From JAOPZW01 sp963835295 (GTDB taxonomy: Bacteria > Actinomycetota > Thermoleophilia > Solirubrobacterales > Solirubrobacteraceae), in assembly GCA_963835295.1 (NCBI GenBank), contig CAWIEX010000011.1, forward strand, positions 1,178,001 through 1,242,000: a stretch of DNA of 64,000 bases, read 5' to 3'. The notes beneath the pieces are model-generated. The model saw only the letters and a list, made by a program, of their open reading frames with translations, searched no databases and was not told where the DNA came from. Of the stretch, positions 18,453 to 27,059 are shown piece after piece (within the stretch, counting starts at the first letter, position 1; every line of letters begins with the position of its first letter). The position numbers and the translations under genes are program-made.

Positions 18453-19180
18453 GCGTCCTCCATGGCCAGGATCTCAGCCAGGTGCATCACCCGCACGCCC
18501 GCGCGCGAGTGGCGCAGGCCGCCGCCGATGTGCATCAGGCACGAGTTGTCGGCCGCGGTGCAGACGTCGGCGCCGGTGTCCACGATCCGCCGCAGCTTGT
18601 CGGTGAGCATCGCCGTCGACGTGTCGGCGTTCTTGACGGCGAAGGTGCCGCCGAAGCCGCAGCACTGATCGGCGGCCGGCAGCTCGACGAGGTCCAGGCC
18701 GCGCACGGCGCGCAGCAGGCGCACCGGCGCGTCGCCCACCTTCAACAGCCGCAACGAGTGGCACGTCGGGTGATAGGTCACGCGGTGATGAAAGGACGCG
18801 CCGACGTCCTGCACCCCGAGGCGCTCGACGAGGAACTCCGAGAGCTCGAAGACCCGCGGGGCCAGGTCGCGCACCTGCGCCGCGAGCGCCTCGTCGCCGG
18901 CCTCGGCCGCCATCCGCTCATAGCCCTCGCGCACCATCGCCGCGCACGACCCGCTGGGCGTGACCACCGCCTCGGCGGCGCCGAAGACGCGCACGAAGCG
19001 CCGCACCAGGCCGATCGCCTCGTGCCCGTAGCCCGAGTTGGCGTGCATCTGCCCGCAGCAGGTCTGCTCCAGCGGGAAGTCGACCTCGACCCCCACGCGC
19101 TCCAGCACCGCCACCGTGGCACGGCCGGTCTGCGGGAACAGCGTGTCGTTGAAGCAGGTGATGAACAGCGCGGCCCGCAC
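18449..19180 (-). CDS. lutA: Lactate utilization protein LutA
   Basis: A 243-residue protein with two CCG-domain motifs: FNDTLFPQTG...EQTCCGQMHANSGY in the first half and HPTCHSLR...DQCCGFGGTFAVK in the second. This is the LutA/GlcF-C-terminal type, which binds a cubane-type cluster in related proteins. First gene of lutA-lutB-lutC on the minus strand. The GTG at 19180 is chosen because the conserved block begins right after it; the frame stays open upstream but has no family-like sequence. A GH3 gene promoter lies in the 81-base divergent gap. Confidence 0.93.
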   Translation of the reverse strand: MRAALFITCFNDTLFPQTGRATVAVLERVGVEVDFPLEQTCCGQMHANSGYGHEAIGLVRRFVRVFGAAEAVVTPSGSCAAMVREGYERMAAEAGDEALAAQVRDLAPRVFELSEFLVERLGVQDVGASFHHRVTYHPTCHSLRLLKVGDAPVRLLRAVRGLDLVELPAADQCCGFGGTFAVKNADTSTAMLTDKLRRIVDTGADVCTAADNSCLMHIGGGLRHSRAGVRVMHLAEILAMEDA

Positions 19181-19206
19181 ACGGGCATCATGCCCGACGC
19201 GCCGCC

Positions 19207-19234
19207 TTGACAAATACCGAGTGCTCACTAGGTT
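19207..19234 (+). promoter_or_regulatory. Promoter of the GH3 glycosidase gene
   Basis: A TTGACA -35 box (19207-19212) is followed after 16 bases by TAGGTT (19229-19234), a good vegetative-sigma promoter for this G+C content. The local AT richness stands out from the flanks. A strong ribosome site GGAGGG at 19253-19258 precedes the ATG at 19262. The expected transcript start is near 19241. Confidence 0.65.
19216..19233. promoter_or_regulatory. Candidate operator between -35 and -10 of the GH3 promoter
   Basis: The 18 bases ACCGAGTGCTCACTAGGT form an imperfect palindrome: ACC/GGT ends and AGTG/CACT inner arms around a CT centre, matching at 14 of 18 positions. It sits exactly between the promoter boxes, the place for a TetR-type repressor. 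Candidate ligand-responsive regulator: the TetR gene at 21809, directly after the glycosidase. It could also act on the divergent lutA. Confidence 0.5.
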
Positions 19235-19261
19235 TTTGTCGCAGTCGTCCTTGGAGGGACC

Positions 19262-21775
19262 ATGCTGCGGTGGGTCGTGCGCATTGCGCTCGTAGTGGTC
19301 GTGTCGATGTCCGTCGCCGGATCGGCGATGGCCGCGGGGGAGCCGTGGCGCGATGCCAGCCAGCCACCGGCGCAGCGCGCCGCCGAGTTGCTGGCGGCCA
19401 TGACGCCCGACCAGAAGGTGGCGATGGCCCTCGGCGACTACGCGTCGCTGGCGAGCCTCGGCGTCCCCACCCTGCCCTCCGACGACGGGCCCAGCGGCAT
19501 CCGCGCCGACGGCACGACGTCGCTGCCATCGGCGCAGACGCTGGCGGCGACCTTCGACCGCGCCCTGGCCCGCGCCTACGGCGAGACGATCGGCGCCGAG
19601 GCGCGCGGCAAGGGCTTCAACTGGTGGCTGGGGCCGGCCATGGACATCGCGCGCACGCCGCTGGCGGGCCGCCAGCCCGAGAACCTCGGCGAGGATCCCT
19701 TCCTTGCCGGCGAGACGGTGGCCCAGGAGGTCGCCGGCGCCAAGGGCCGCCACGTGATCGCGACGCTCAAGCACTACGTGGCCAACAACGCCGAGTGGGG
19801 CCGCATCGGCTTCAACACCCCGACCGGACGCGCGGGCAACGTCAACGCGATCGTCTCCGAGCGCGCGCTGCAGGAGATCTACGAGGCGCCGTTCAAGCGG
19901 GCCATCCGCGAGTCCACTGCCGACGCGGTGATGTGCTCCTACAACCGGCTCAACGGGCCGCAGACGTGCGAGAGCCCGGCACTGCTCTCAGACCTCAAGG
20001 CCTCGGGCTTCCAGGGCTTCGTGGCGCCGGACTTCATCTTCGCCGTCAAGGACCCGCTCGCCGCGACGCTCGCCGGGCTCGACGTCCCCGCGCTCGGCGG
20101 CCCCGGCGGGCGCACGGCCGCGATGTTCACCTCGGGCCAGGTGCCGGCCGCGCGGCTGGACGACATCGTCCGCCGCACGCTGTTCGCCATGTTCGACTCC
20201 GGCGCCTTCGACGACCCGCTCGGGCCGGCCGCCGCCAACGTCAGCACGCCGGAGCACCAGGCGCTGGCGACGAAGGTCTCGTCCAGCGGCATGGTCCTGC
20301 TGCGCAACGAGCACCACGCGCTGCCGCTCGGCGGGCGCGGTCTGCGCTCGATCGCGGTGATCGGCCCCTCGGGGGACGACGCGGTCTACATCAGCGGCGG
20401 CTCGTCGGCGGTGACGCCGGCCCCCGGCGCGACCATCACGCCGCTGGCCGGGATCCGCGCGCGGGCCGGCTCCGGGGTGACCGTCACCGCCGCCCAGGGC
20501 TCGCTGGGCGACGTGCCGCTGACCACCGTCGTGCCCGGCGACGCGCCCGGGTTCGCGGCGTCGTACTGGAACAACGGCGACTTCTCGGGCACGCCCGCGC
20601 TCACGCAGAACGACCCGACCGTCGATCTCGCCGCGCCGCCCGCGGGCGTCGGGCCGCTGTGGTCGGCGCGCTGGACGGGCACCGTGACGCCGACCGAGTC
20701 GGGCCTGTATCGCTTCTCGCTGCTGCAGGCCGGGCTGGCGACGCTGTGGGTCGACGGTCAGCGGGTCGGGCCCGGCTATCGCGAGGGCGTTCAGTTCCTC
20801 GCCGGCCCGCGCTACCCGATGCAGGCCGCCGTCCGCCTCACGGCCGGTCGGCCGGCGTCGATCCGCATCGACTACTCGAGCTCTGCGCAGCTCTTCGGGG
20901 CACAGGTGCACCTCGCGTGGCAGCCACCTTCGGCGTCGGGCATTCCCGCGGCGGTCGAGGCGGCGCGCCAGGCCGACGCCGCGATCGTGCTGGCCAACAA
21001 CGGGCAGGGCGAGGGCATGGACCGCACCACGCTCGCCCTCCCGGGCGACCAGGACGAGCTCATCGACGCGGTGGCCGCGGTCAACCGCAGGACGATCGTC
21101 GTCCTCGACACGGGCGGCCCGGTGCTGATGCCCTGGCTGCACCACGTCGAGGGCGTGCTCCAGGCCTGGTACCCGGGCCAGCAGTTCGGCGCCGCGCTCG
21201 CCTCGGTGATCTTTGGCGACAGCGACCCGGGCGGCCGGCTGCCGGTCACCTTCCCGGCCAGCGACGCTCAGGGACCGGCGCCGCCGACACGACCCGAGCG
21301 CTACCCGGGGGTCAACGGCGCCCAGCACTACGACGAGGGCATCTTCGTCGGCTACCGCTGGTACGACCAGTTCCGCCAGCAACCGCTGTTCCCGTTCGGC
21401 TACGGCCTCTCCTACGCGGACTTCCGCTTCGGCGACCTTCGCCTGCGCTTCGACCACGGCGGCGTGACGGCGACGACGCGCGTGACCAACACGAGCCGGC
21501 GCTCCGGGTCGACCGTCGCGCAGGCCTACCTGTCCTTCCCGCGGTCGGCCGGCGAGCCGCCGCGCCAGCTCAAGGGGTACGAGAAGGTGGGGCTCGCGCC
21601 GGGTCGCAGCGCGGTCGTCTCCTTCCGACTGGACCGCGCCGACCTGGCCTACTTCGACGAGGGCGCGCACCGACAGGTCGTCGCCGGCGGGCGCTACACG
21701 CTGGCGGTCGGCAGCTCGTCGCGCGACCTGCCCGAGAGCGCGAGCTTCGAGCTGGGCGGCCACGGCCACCACTGA
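19262..21775 (+). CDS. Secreted family 3 glycoside hydrolase (beta-glucosidase-like) with PA14 insertion
   Basis: An 837-residue GH3 enzyme with a signal peptide (residues 1-25, SAMA). The N-terminal barrel carries DDGPSGIRADG, the LKHYVANNAEW block near residue 165 and the probable nucleophile Asp in FVAPDFIF near 258. The second domain includes VIGPSGDDA near 365 and NNGQGEGMDR near 583. Between them, about 425-540, lies a PA14-like insertion (FAASYWNNGDFSG, LWSARWTGTVTPTESGLY), often sugar-binding. A fibronectin-III-like domain ends the protein. It should release sugars from external beta-glucosides or related glycans; the exact sugar cannot be told. A TetR gene follows 33 bases later. Confidence 0.92.
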   Translation: MLRWVVRIALVVVVSMSVAGSAMAAGEPWRDASQPPAQRAAELLAAMTPDQKVAMALGDYASLASLGVPTLPSDDGPSGIRADGTTSLPSAQTLAATFDRALARAYGETIGAEARGKGFNWWLGPAMDIARTPLAGRQPENLGEDPFLAGETVAQEVAGAKGRHVIATLKHYVANNAEWGRIGFNTPTGRAGNVNAIVSERALQEIYEAPFKRAIRESTADAVMCSYNRLNGPQTCESPALLSDLKASGFQGFVAPDFIFAVKDPLAATLAGLDVPALGGPGGRTAAMFTSGQVPAARLDDIVRRTLFAMFDSGAFDDPLGPAAANVSTPEHQALATKVSSSGMVLLRNEHHALPLGGRGLRSIAVIGPSGDDAVYISGGSSAVTPAPGATITPLAGIRARAGSGVTVTAAQGSLGDVPLTTVVPGDAPGFAASYWNNGDFSGTPALTQNDPTVDLAAPPAGVGPLWSARWTGTVTPTESGLYRFSLLQAGLATLWVDGQRVGPGYREGVQFLAGPRYPMQAAVRLTAGRPASIRIDYSSSAQLFGAQVHLAWQPPSASGIPAAVEAARQADAAIVLANNGQGEGMDRTTLALPGDQDELIDAVAAVNRRTIVVLDTGGPVLMPWLHHVEGVLQAWYPGQQFGAALASVIFGDSDPGGRLPVTFPASDAQGPAPPTRPERYPGVNGAQHYDEGIFVGYRWYDQFRQQPLFPFGYGLSYADFRFGDLRLRFDHGGVTATTRVTNTSRRSGSTVAQAYLSFPRSAGEPPRQLKGYEKVGLAPGRSAVVSFRLDRADLAYFDEGAHRQVVAGGRYTLAVGSSSRDLPESASFELGGHGHH

Positions 21776-21808
21776 GTCCGAGCGCCGGCGCGGCTAGGCT
21801 CCGGCGCG

Positions 21809-22408
21809 GTGAGCACCACGGGCCGTGAGCGGGGCGGGTACGCGAAGGGTCGCGAGCGCCGCGACGCGATCCTGGCGGCGGCCAACGAGGTGTTCGCGAC
21901 GCGCGGCTTCCGCGGCGCGTCGCTGGCGACCATCGCCAAGCGGGTCGGGATGAGCGAGCCGGGGCTGCTGCATCACTTCGCGTCGAAGGAGGAGCTGCTG
22001 CTCGAGCTGCTCAAGCTGCGCGACCAGCACGACGACGAGCGCATCGCCGAGGCGCGGGCCGCCCACGCGCACGTGCTCGACGTCGTGCTCGAGCTGTGCC
22101 GCCAGAACGAGGAGCGCCCGGGCATCGTGCGGCTCTTCACCATCCTCGCGGCCGAGAGCGTCGACGACGACCACCCTGCCCACGACTGGTTCCTCGCCCG
22201 CTACGGCGAGCGCCGCCGCGTCCTCGTCGACCGCCTGGCCGATGCGCAGCGGGAGGGCACGGTCGACGCCGACCTCGACCCCGAGTCGGTGGCCTCCCAG
22301 ATCCTCGCGATGTTCGACGGGCTGCAGCTGCAGTGGCTCCTGGACCCGGAGACGGTCGACATGACCGCGGTGTTCGAGGACTTCCTGGCGCGGTTGCGCC
22401 CGCGCTAG
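21809..22408 (+). CDS. TetR-family transcriptional regulator
   Basis: A 199-residue repressor-type protein. The helix-turn-helix lies at about residues 17-62 (ILAAANEVFATRGFRGASLATIAKRVGMS...LLHHFASKEELLLE). The ligand-binding C-terminal domain has a conserved-type hydrophobic tail (QILAMFDGLQLQWLLDP). The start is GTG. It follows the GH3 glycosidase by 33 bases in the same direction, so it may be co-transcribed and could control that gene through the palindrome at 19216-19233. Confidence 0.88.
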   Translation: MSTTGRERGGYAKGRERRDAILAAANEVFATRGFRGASLATIAKRVGMSEPGLLHHFASKEELLLELLKLRDQHDDERIAEARAAHAHVLDVVLELCRQNEERPGIVRLFTILAAESVDDDHPAHDWFLARYGERRRVLVDRLADAQREGTVDADLDPESVASQILAMFDGLQLQWLLDPETVDMTAVFEDFLARLRPR

Positions 22409-22522
22409 GTCATCCGCGCCCCGCCGTGCGCGCTTCGCGGCGCCCACTGCATCAACGAGGGACATGCAGTGGCGGCGGAGCGGCCGCTGGGAGTCGCCTT
22501 GGGGGGCACTCGCTGGACGAGT

Positions 22523-22557
22523 GGTGAGTTTGTCGGCTATAGGCCGACAAACTCACC
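22523..22557. terminator. Perfect hairpin between converging genes, probable bidirectional terminator
   Basis: Two perfect 15-base arms (GGTGAGTTTGTCGGC and its complement) flank a 5-base loop TATAG. It is the only strong structure in the 304-base gap 22409-22712 between a + strand TetR gene and a minus-strand osmC-like gene. The placement suits termination in both directions, though there is no T-run; the A/T-rich lower stem stands out from the surroundings. The rest of the gap holds nothing I can identify. Confidence 0.55.
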
Positions 22558-22712
22558 CTTCGTGCGCGCGACGAGCGCCGACGCGCCAGCCCGCCCGTGC
22601 GGCGCATGCCGACGAGGACGACTGCGGGCACCGCGGCGGCCGCCAGTCCCTTCCCTCATTGCTGCAGTCAACGCCTCGCGGCGTCACAGGCGCTGGCGGA
22701 AGAGCGCCCGCG

Positions 22713-23213
22713 TCAGCGCGACATCTCGACCTCGAGCCCCGGCGGCGACATCAGCGTCTGCGCCACCGTGCAGTAGCGCTCGGTCTTGCGCAGCAGCGCG
22801 TCGAGGTCCTCCTCGGTGGCGTCGGGCGCGTCGACGGCGAAGCGCAGGCGCAGGGCCGTGAAGCCGGCGCCGACCTCGCGGTCGAGGCCGAGCGTTCCCC
22901 GCAGGTCGAGGTCGCCCTCGACGGTGGTCTCGATCGAGCGCACCTCGAGGCCCATCGCGGTGGCGACCATCTGACAGGTCAGCTGGGCGCAGGCGGCCAG
23001 GGCGCCGAGCAGCAGGTCGCCCGAGCACGCAGCCGTCCCGGCGCCGCCGACGCCGGTGTGCGCCTGCGCCTCGTAGATCGCGCGCCCGAGGTCGACGCTG
23101 CAGGCCACCGGCGCGTCGGCGGCGCTGCCGCGCGCGGTCAGCGTGATGCGCGCCTGCTCGGGGTCGGCGCGGTAGGCGTCCTTGATCGGCTGTTGCACGG
23201 CACGGAGATCCAT
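22713..23213 (-). CDS. OsmC-family protein
   Basis: A 166-residue protein of the OsmC/Ohr fold. One active-site-type cysteine lies in CSGDLLLGALAACAQL (about residues 64-79), the other in KTERYCTVAQ (near 146), the spacing expected for thiol-dependent peroxidase-like members. It probably reduces organic hydroperoxides or related species in the cytoplasm. It starts 20 bases downstream of the TetR stop on the same strand and may be controlled with it. Confidence 0.86.
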   Translation of the reverse strand: MDLRAVQQPIKDAYRADPEQARITLTARGSAADAPVACSVDLGRAIYEAQAHTGVGGAGTAACSGDLLLGALAACAQLTCQMVATAMGLEVRSIETTVEGDLDLRGTLGLDREVGAGFTALRLRFAVDAPDATEEDLDALLRKTERYCTVAQTLMSPPGLEVEMSR

Positions 23214-23233
23214 GCCGCCGATGCTAGAGGGGC

Positions 23234-23839
23234 TCAGTCGAGCAGCGCGCGCACGGCGAGGACCCCGGCGTCGAGGGTGCGCGCGAAGTCGTGGTCGGTC
23301 TCGGTGAGCATGCGCAGGCAGAGGCCGTCGGCCAGCGAGAAGAGGACGTCGGCCACGGCCTCGGGCTCGGCGCGCAGGTGCAGCGCGCCCTCGGCCTGCT
23401 TGCGGGCCAGCACGCCGGCCACGTGCTCGCGCGTGCGGCGCAGGAGCTCGGCGAACTCGCTGGCGATCTCCTCGTTGCGCCGCGACAGGGTGAAGAGCTC
23501 GAAGACGACCGTGATGAACTCGGGCTCCTCCTCGACGTAGCGCTTCAGCGATGCGACCAGCGCATCGATGACGTCGTCGGCATTGCGCGCGGGCGCGAGC
23601 TGGTCGTCGAGCGCGGTCATGCGCAGCTCGCAGTCACGCCGGACGACCTCGGCCAGCAGCCGCTCCTTGGTCCCGAAGTAGTAGTGCAGCAGGCCGCGGG
23701 AGACGCGCGCCTCGCGCGCGACGTGGTCGAAGGTCGAGCCCGCGACGCCGCGCCGCGCGACGCTCGAGCGCATCGCCTCGACGATGCGCTGGGCCTTCTC
23801 GCCCTCGATCGCGCGCTGCTGCTGGGTGGCGGCCTCCAT
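23234..23839 (-). CDS. TetR-family transcriptional regulator
   Basis: A 201-residue protein with an N-terminal helix-turn-helix (about residues 18-62: STFDHVAREARVSRGLLHYYFGTKERLLAEVV) and an all-helical ligand domain of the type with EPEFITVVFELFTLS. A 14-base perfect palindrome sits 12 bases before its ATG, suggesting autoregulation. It probably forms an operon with the osmC-like gene. Confidence 0.88.
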   Translation of the reverse strand: MEAATQQQRAIEGEKAQRIVEAMRSSVARRGVAGSTFDHVAREARVSRGLLHYYFGTKERLLAEVVRRDCELRMTALDDQLAPARNADDVIDALVASLKRYVEEEPEFITVVFELFTLSRRNEEIASEFAELLRRTREHVAGVLARKQAEGALHLRAEPEAVADVLFSLADGLCLRMLTETDHDFARTLDAGVLAVRALLD

Positions 23840-23851
23840 GGGGCAAGCCTA

Positions 23852-23865
23852 GCTGGCCGGCCAGC
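23852..23865. promoter_or_regulatory. Candidate TetR operator
   Basis: The perfect palindrome GCTGGCCGGCCAGC lies 12 bases upstream of the start of the TetR gene (ATG ending at 23839). Palindromes of this size with a CCGG centre are common binding sites for actinobacterial TetR proteins. In a high-GC genome, short GC palindromes also arise by chance, hence the moderate confidence. Confidence 0.45.
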
Positions 23866-23908
23866 CGACATCCCCCCAGGGCCGCCTCGACACTCCCCGG
23901 ACACGGAA

Positions 23909-23930
23909 GAGGGCGCCCGGGGGCGCCCTC
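23909..23930 (-). terminator. Hairpin terminator downstream of the 23955-24407 gene
   Basis: GAGGGCGCCC and its exact complement GGGCGCCCTC are separated by two bases. It lies 25 bases after the stop of the minus-strand gene ending at 23955 and before the TetR operator, the place for a transcription end. There is no clear T-run. Confidence 0.55.
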
Positions 23931-23954
23931 TCCTACGTCGAACCGAAGCCGTGG

Positions 23955-24407
23955 CTAGGGGCCGGAGGACACCGTCTCGCCGGCCGGGGCAGCCGACGTG
24001 GTGGACGTGTAGTCGAACTCCTCCTCGGCTCCGAAGAGCGTGTCCAGGACCTTGTTGCGCAGACCCTCGCTCAGAGCGACCGCCGCGCCGGCGCCGATGA
24101 GGCCCAAGATCAGCAGCTTGCCGAAGCCGCGCCGCTTGCGCTTCTTCTTCTTGGGACCCTCGCGCAGGGCCTGGCCCGCGTCACGCAGCGACTCGGCCGC
24201 CTGCTTGACCTCCTTGTGCAGCTTCTTGTCGTCGAGGACCTTCGCCGCCGGCTTGCCGTTGGTCAGCCGACCGTAGGCCTTCTTGGCGTTCTCGAGCGCG
24301 ACCCGGACGTTCTCGCGCAGCTCGGCGTCCTCGATGACGCGCTGAACATAGGGGCTGGCCCCCTCCGCGGCACTGCGCGCCTTGGCCGCTTGCTTCTTGG
24401 CTGCCAT
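23955..24407 (-). CDS. Hypothetical protein with basic region and one membrane segment
   Basis: A 150-residue protein beginning MAAKKQAAKARSAAEG. A helical middle (VIEDAELRENVRVALENAKK) is followed by a lysine/arginine block (PKKKKRKRRG, near residue 93) and then a single hydrophobic segment (LLILGLIGAGAAVALS, near 105-120), ending in an acidic tail. Positive-inside logic places the N-terminal part in the cytoplasm. Function unknown. It lies 41 bases downstream of lon and may share its transcript. Confidence 0.7.
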   Translation of the reverse strand: MAAKKQAAKARSAAEGASPYVQRVIEDAELRENVRVALENAKKAYGRLTNGKPAAKVLDDKKLHKEVKQAAESLRDAGQALREGPKKKKRKRRGFGKLLILGLIGAGAAVALSEGLRNKVLDTLFGAEEEFDYTSTTSAAPAGETVSSGP

Positions 24408-24448
24408 TCCTCTATCTCCAGACGTCGCTTGCTGACCTGATGGCGATC

Positions 24449-26896
24449 CTATACCCGGCTCTGTGCGGCTGCACGCGAGCGCCTGCGGCCGTTGGCCGAG
24501 GCCTGCGGCTCGAGGGCCACGGAGAGCACCTCGCCGATCTCCTCGACGAAGACGAACTCCAGGTCGTTGCGCAGGTGCTCGGGGATGTCCTCGATGTCGC
24601 GCTCGTTGAGCGCCGGAGCGATGATGGTGGTGATCTCGTTGCGCTGCGCCGCCAGCGCCTTCTCCTTGAGCCCGCCGATCGGCAGTACCTGCCCGGTCAG
24701 CGTGATCTCGCCGGTCATCGCGACGTCGTCGCGCACCGGGCGCCCGCTGATGAGCGAGACGAGCGCGGTGGCCATCGTGATGCCGGCGCTGGGGCCGTCC
24801 TTCGGGGTCGCCCCGGCCGGGACGTGGATGTGGATGTCGTGCTCGGCGAACCACTCGAGGTCGACGCCGGGCCCGAGCTCGGCGAGGTGGCTGCGCACGT
24901 AGGAGAGCGCCGCCTGCGCGGACTCGCGCATCACGTCGCCGAGCTGGCCGGTGATGATGAGCTTGCCCTCGCCGGCGTACGCGGTGGCCTCGATGAAGAG
25001 CACGTCGCCGCCGACGGGCGTCCACGCCAGCCCGGTGGCCACGCCGGGCCCACGGGTGCGGCGCTTGCTCTCCGAGATGAACGGCGGGCGACCCAGAAGC
25101 TCGCGCGCGCGCGGCTCGGAGATCGTGGTCCGGGGCGGCTTGCCGTTGGGCGACTCCGCCGCCTGGCGGGCGACCTTGCGGCACACGGTGCCGATCTGGC
25201 GCTCGAGGTTGCGCACGCCCGCCTCGCGCGTGTAGTGACGGATCACCGCCCGCAGCGCGGCGTCCGAGAAGGAGATCCACGACTTCTTCAGGCCGTTGCG
25301 CTCGATCTGGCGGGGCACGAGATAGCGCTTGGCGATCTCGAGCTTCTCCTCCTCGGTGTAGCCGGCGAGCTGAATGATCTCCATGCGGTCCAGCAGCGGC
25401 CCGGGGATCGTGTCGAGCGTGTTGCCCGTGGTGACGAACATGACGTCCGAGAGGTCGAACGGCACGTCGAGGTAGTGGTCGCGGAAGGTGGAGTTCTGCT
25501 CGGGATCGAGCACCTCGAGCATCGCGCTGGCGGGATCGCCACGGTAGTCGGCGCCCATCTTGTCGATCTCGTCGATCATGAAGAGCGGGTTCTTGGACTC
25601 CGCGTCGCGCAGGGCGCGGACGATCGTGCCCGGCATGGCGCCGATGTAGGTGCGCCGATGGCCCCGGATCTCGGCCTCGTCGCGCACGCCGCCAGCGCTG
25701 ATGCGCTCGAACTTGCGCCCGAGGGCACGCGCGATCGAGCGCCCGAGCGACGTCTTGCCCACGCCAGGCGGCCCGACGAAGCACAGGATCGAGCCGCGCG
25801 CGTCCGGCTTGAGCTTGCGCACGGCCAGGAACTCGATGATGCGGTCCTTGACCTGCTCGATGTCGTAGTGGTCCTCGTCGAGAACCGCGCGCGCGTGCTT
25901 GAGGTCGAGGTTGTCCTCGGTCGTCCTGTCCCACGGCAGCGAGGCGATCCACTCGAGGTAGGTGCGGATGACGCCGTGCTCGGCAGCCTGCGGCGGCAGC
26001 GCCTCCAGGCGCTTGAGCTCGCGATCGACCTGTCGGCGGACGTCCTCGGGCAGCGCGATGGCGTCGAGCTGCTCGCGCAGCTGGTTGGCCTCGGCGGCGG
26101 ACTCGTCGAACTCGCCCAGCTCGCGGCGGATCGCCTCGAGCTGCTGGCGCAGCACGAACTCGCGCTGGCCCTTGTCGATCTCCGACTGGACCTGGTTCTG
26201 GATCTCCGACCCGATCGAGATGACCTCGAGCTCGCGCGCCAGGATGTCGACCAGGCGGCGCAGGCGCAGCGCCACGTCGACCTCCTCGAGCAGCCCCTGC
26301 TTCTCCTCGCCCTTGAGCCGCAGCGAGCCGGCGATGAGATGGCTGAGCGCGCTCGGGTCGTCGATGTTGGCGATCGCGAGCTGCAGCTCCTCGGGGAGGT
26401 ACGGATTGCTCTCGACGATCGACGAGAACGTCTGCTGCACGTTGCGCATGAGCGCCTCGAGCTCGGCCGACTCCGAGGTCACCTGGTCGGGCAGCTCGGA
26501 GACCTCGGCCACCAGGTAGGGCGTCTCGCGCACCCAGCGGTCGATGTGGACGCGCTGGCCGCCCTGGACGAGGATGCGCATCGTCCCGTCGGGGACCTTG
26601 ATCATGCGCGCGATCGCGCCGACCACGCCGACCTCGAACAGGTCCTCGGGGCCGGGCACCTCCTTGTCGGGCTGGCGCGAGGCGACCATGACCAGCATGC
26701 GATTGCCGCGCAGGACGTCGTCGACCAGGGCCACCGAGCGGTCCTGGCCGACCGCGAGCGGGATCAGCGTGTCGGGCAGCGGGATGGTCTCGCGCAGCGG
26801 CAGGACCGGCAGCGTCCGCGGCACGGCGCGCGGAGCGCCGACCTCAACGTCGTGCTCCTCTCCCGCGGCGTCGGCGATCTCTATGGGAGCGGCCAT
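24449..26896 (-). CDS. lon: ATP-dependent Lon protease
   Basis: An 815-residue LonA protease. The N-terminal substrate-binding domain starts with LPVLPLRETIPLPDTLIPL. The AAA+ module has Walker A GPPGVGKTS (~375) and Walker B FMIDEIDKMG (~440). The C-terminal protease domain has the catalytic Ser in KDGPSAGITMA (~702) and the catalytic Lys in GGLKEKALAA (~744). It degrades misfolded and some regulatory proteins. A good ribosome site (AAGGAG) lies 10 bases before the ATG. An Hsp20-type chaperone is encoded just upstream on the same strand, a fitting stress-response pair. Confidence 0.97.
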   Translation of the reverse strand: MAAPIEIADAAGEEHDVEVGAPRAVPRTLPVLPLRETIPLPDTLIPLAVGQDRSVALVDDVLRGNRMLVMVASRQPDKEVPGPEDLFEVGVVGAIARMIKVPDGTMRILVQGGQRVHIDRWVRETPYLVAEVSELPDQVTSESAELEALMRNVQQTFSSIVESNPYLPEELQLAIANIDDPSALSHLIAGSLRLKGEEKQGLLEEVDVALRLRRLVDILARELEVISIGSEIQNQVQSEIDKGQREFVLRQQLEAIRRELGEFDESAAEANQLREQLDAIALPEDVRRQVDRELKRLEALPPQAAEHGVIRTYLEWIASLPWDRTTEDNLDLKHARAVLDEDHYDIEQVKDRIIEFLAVRKLKPDARGSILCFVGPPGVGKTSLGRSIARALGRKFERISAGGVRDEAEIRGHRRTYIGAMPGTIVRALRDAESKNPLFMIDEIDKMGADYRGDPASAMLEVLDPEQNSTFRDHYLDVPFDLSDVMFVTTGNTLDTIPGPLLDRMEIIQLAGYTEEEKLEIAKRYLVPRQIERNGLKKSWISFSDAALRAVIRHYTREAGVRNLERQIGTVCRKVARQAAESPNGKPPRTTISEPRARELLGRPPFISESKRRTRGPGVATGLAWTPVGGDVLFIEATAYAGEGKLIITGQLGDVMRESAQAALSYVRSHLAELGPGVDLEWFAEHDIHIHVPAGATPKDGPSAGITMATALVSLISGRPVRDDVAMTGEITLTGQVLPIGGLKEKALAAQRNEITTIIAPALNERDIEDIPEHLRNDLEFVFVEEIGEVLSVALEPQASANGRRRSRAAAQSRV

Positions 26897-26970
26897 TAGT
26901 GGGTCTCCTTGAGACGTCGTGCCTGAAATGCGGGGATGCCGGCGCCGCCAGGCAAGGACGCAGACCCGAA

Positions 26971-26989
26971 GGAATCCCTCGGGGATTTC
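26971..26989 (-). terminator. Hairpin between hsp20 and lon
   Basis: GGAATCCC pairs with GGGATTTC (one G-T pair) around a 3-base loop in the 163-base gap between the hsp20 stop and the lon start, both minus strand. It could end the hsp20 transcript or protect an mRNA end. I see no CIRCE or HAIR heat-shock repeat in this gap. Confidence 0.35.
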
Positions 26990-27059
26990 GAGGGTCGAGG
27001 ACGCCGCATGGCGGTGATCGGCGCCCCGCAGTTCGGGTGCGACGTTTCGAGGGGGCCCA

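Noticed and set aside
26897..27059. Heat-shock operator (CIRCE or HAIR) ahead of lon
   Set aside because: No matching inverted repeat found in the gap; only a small hairpin.
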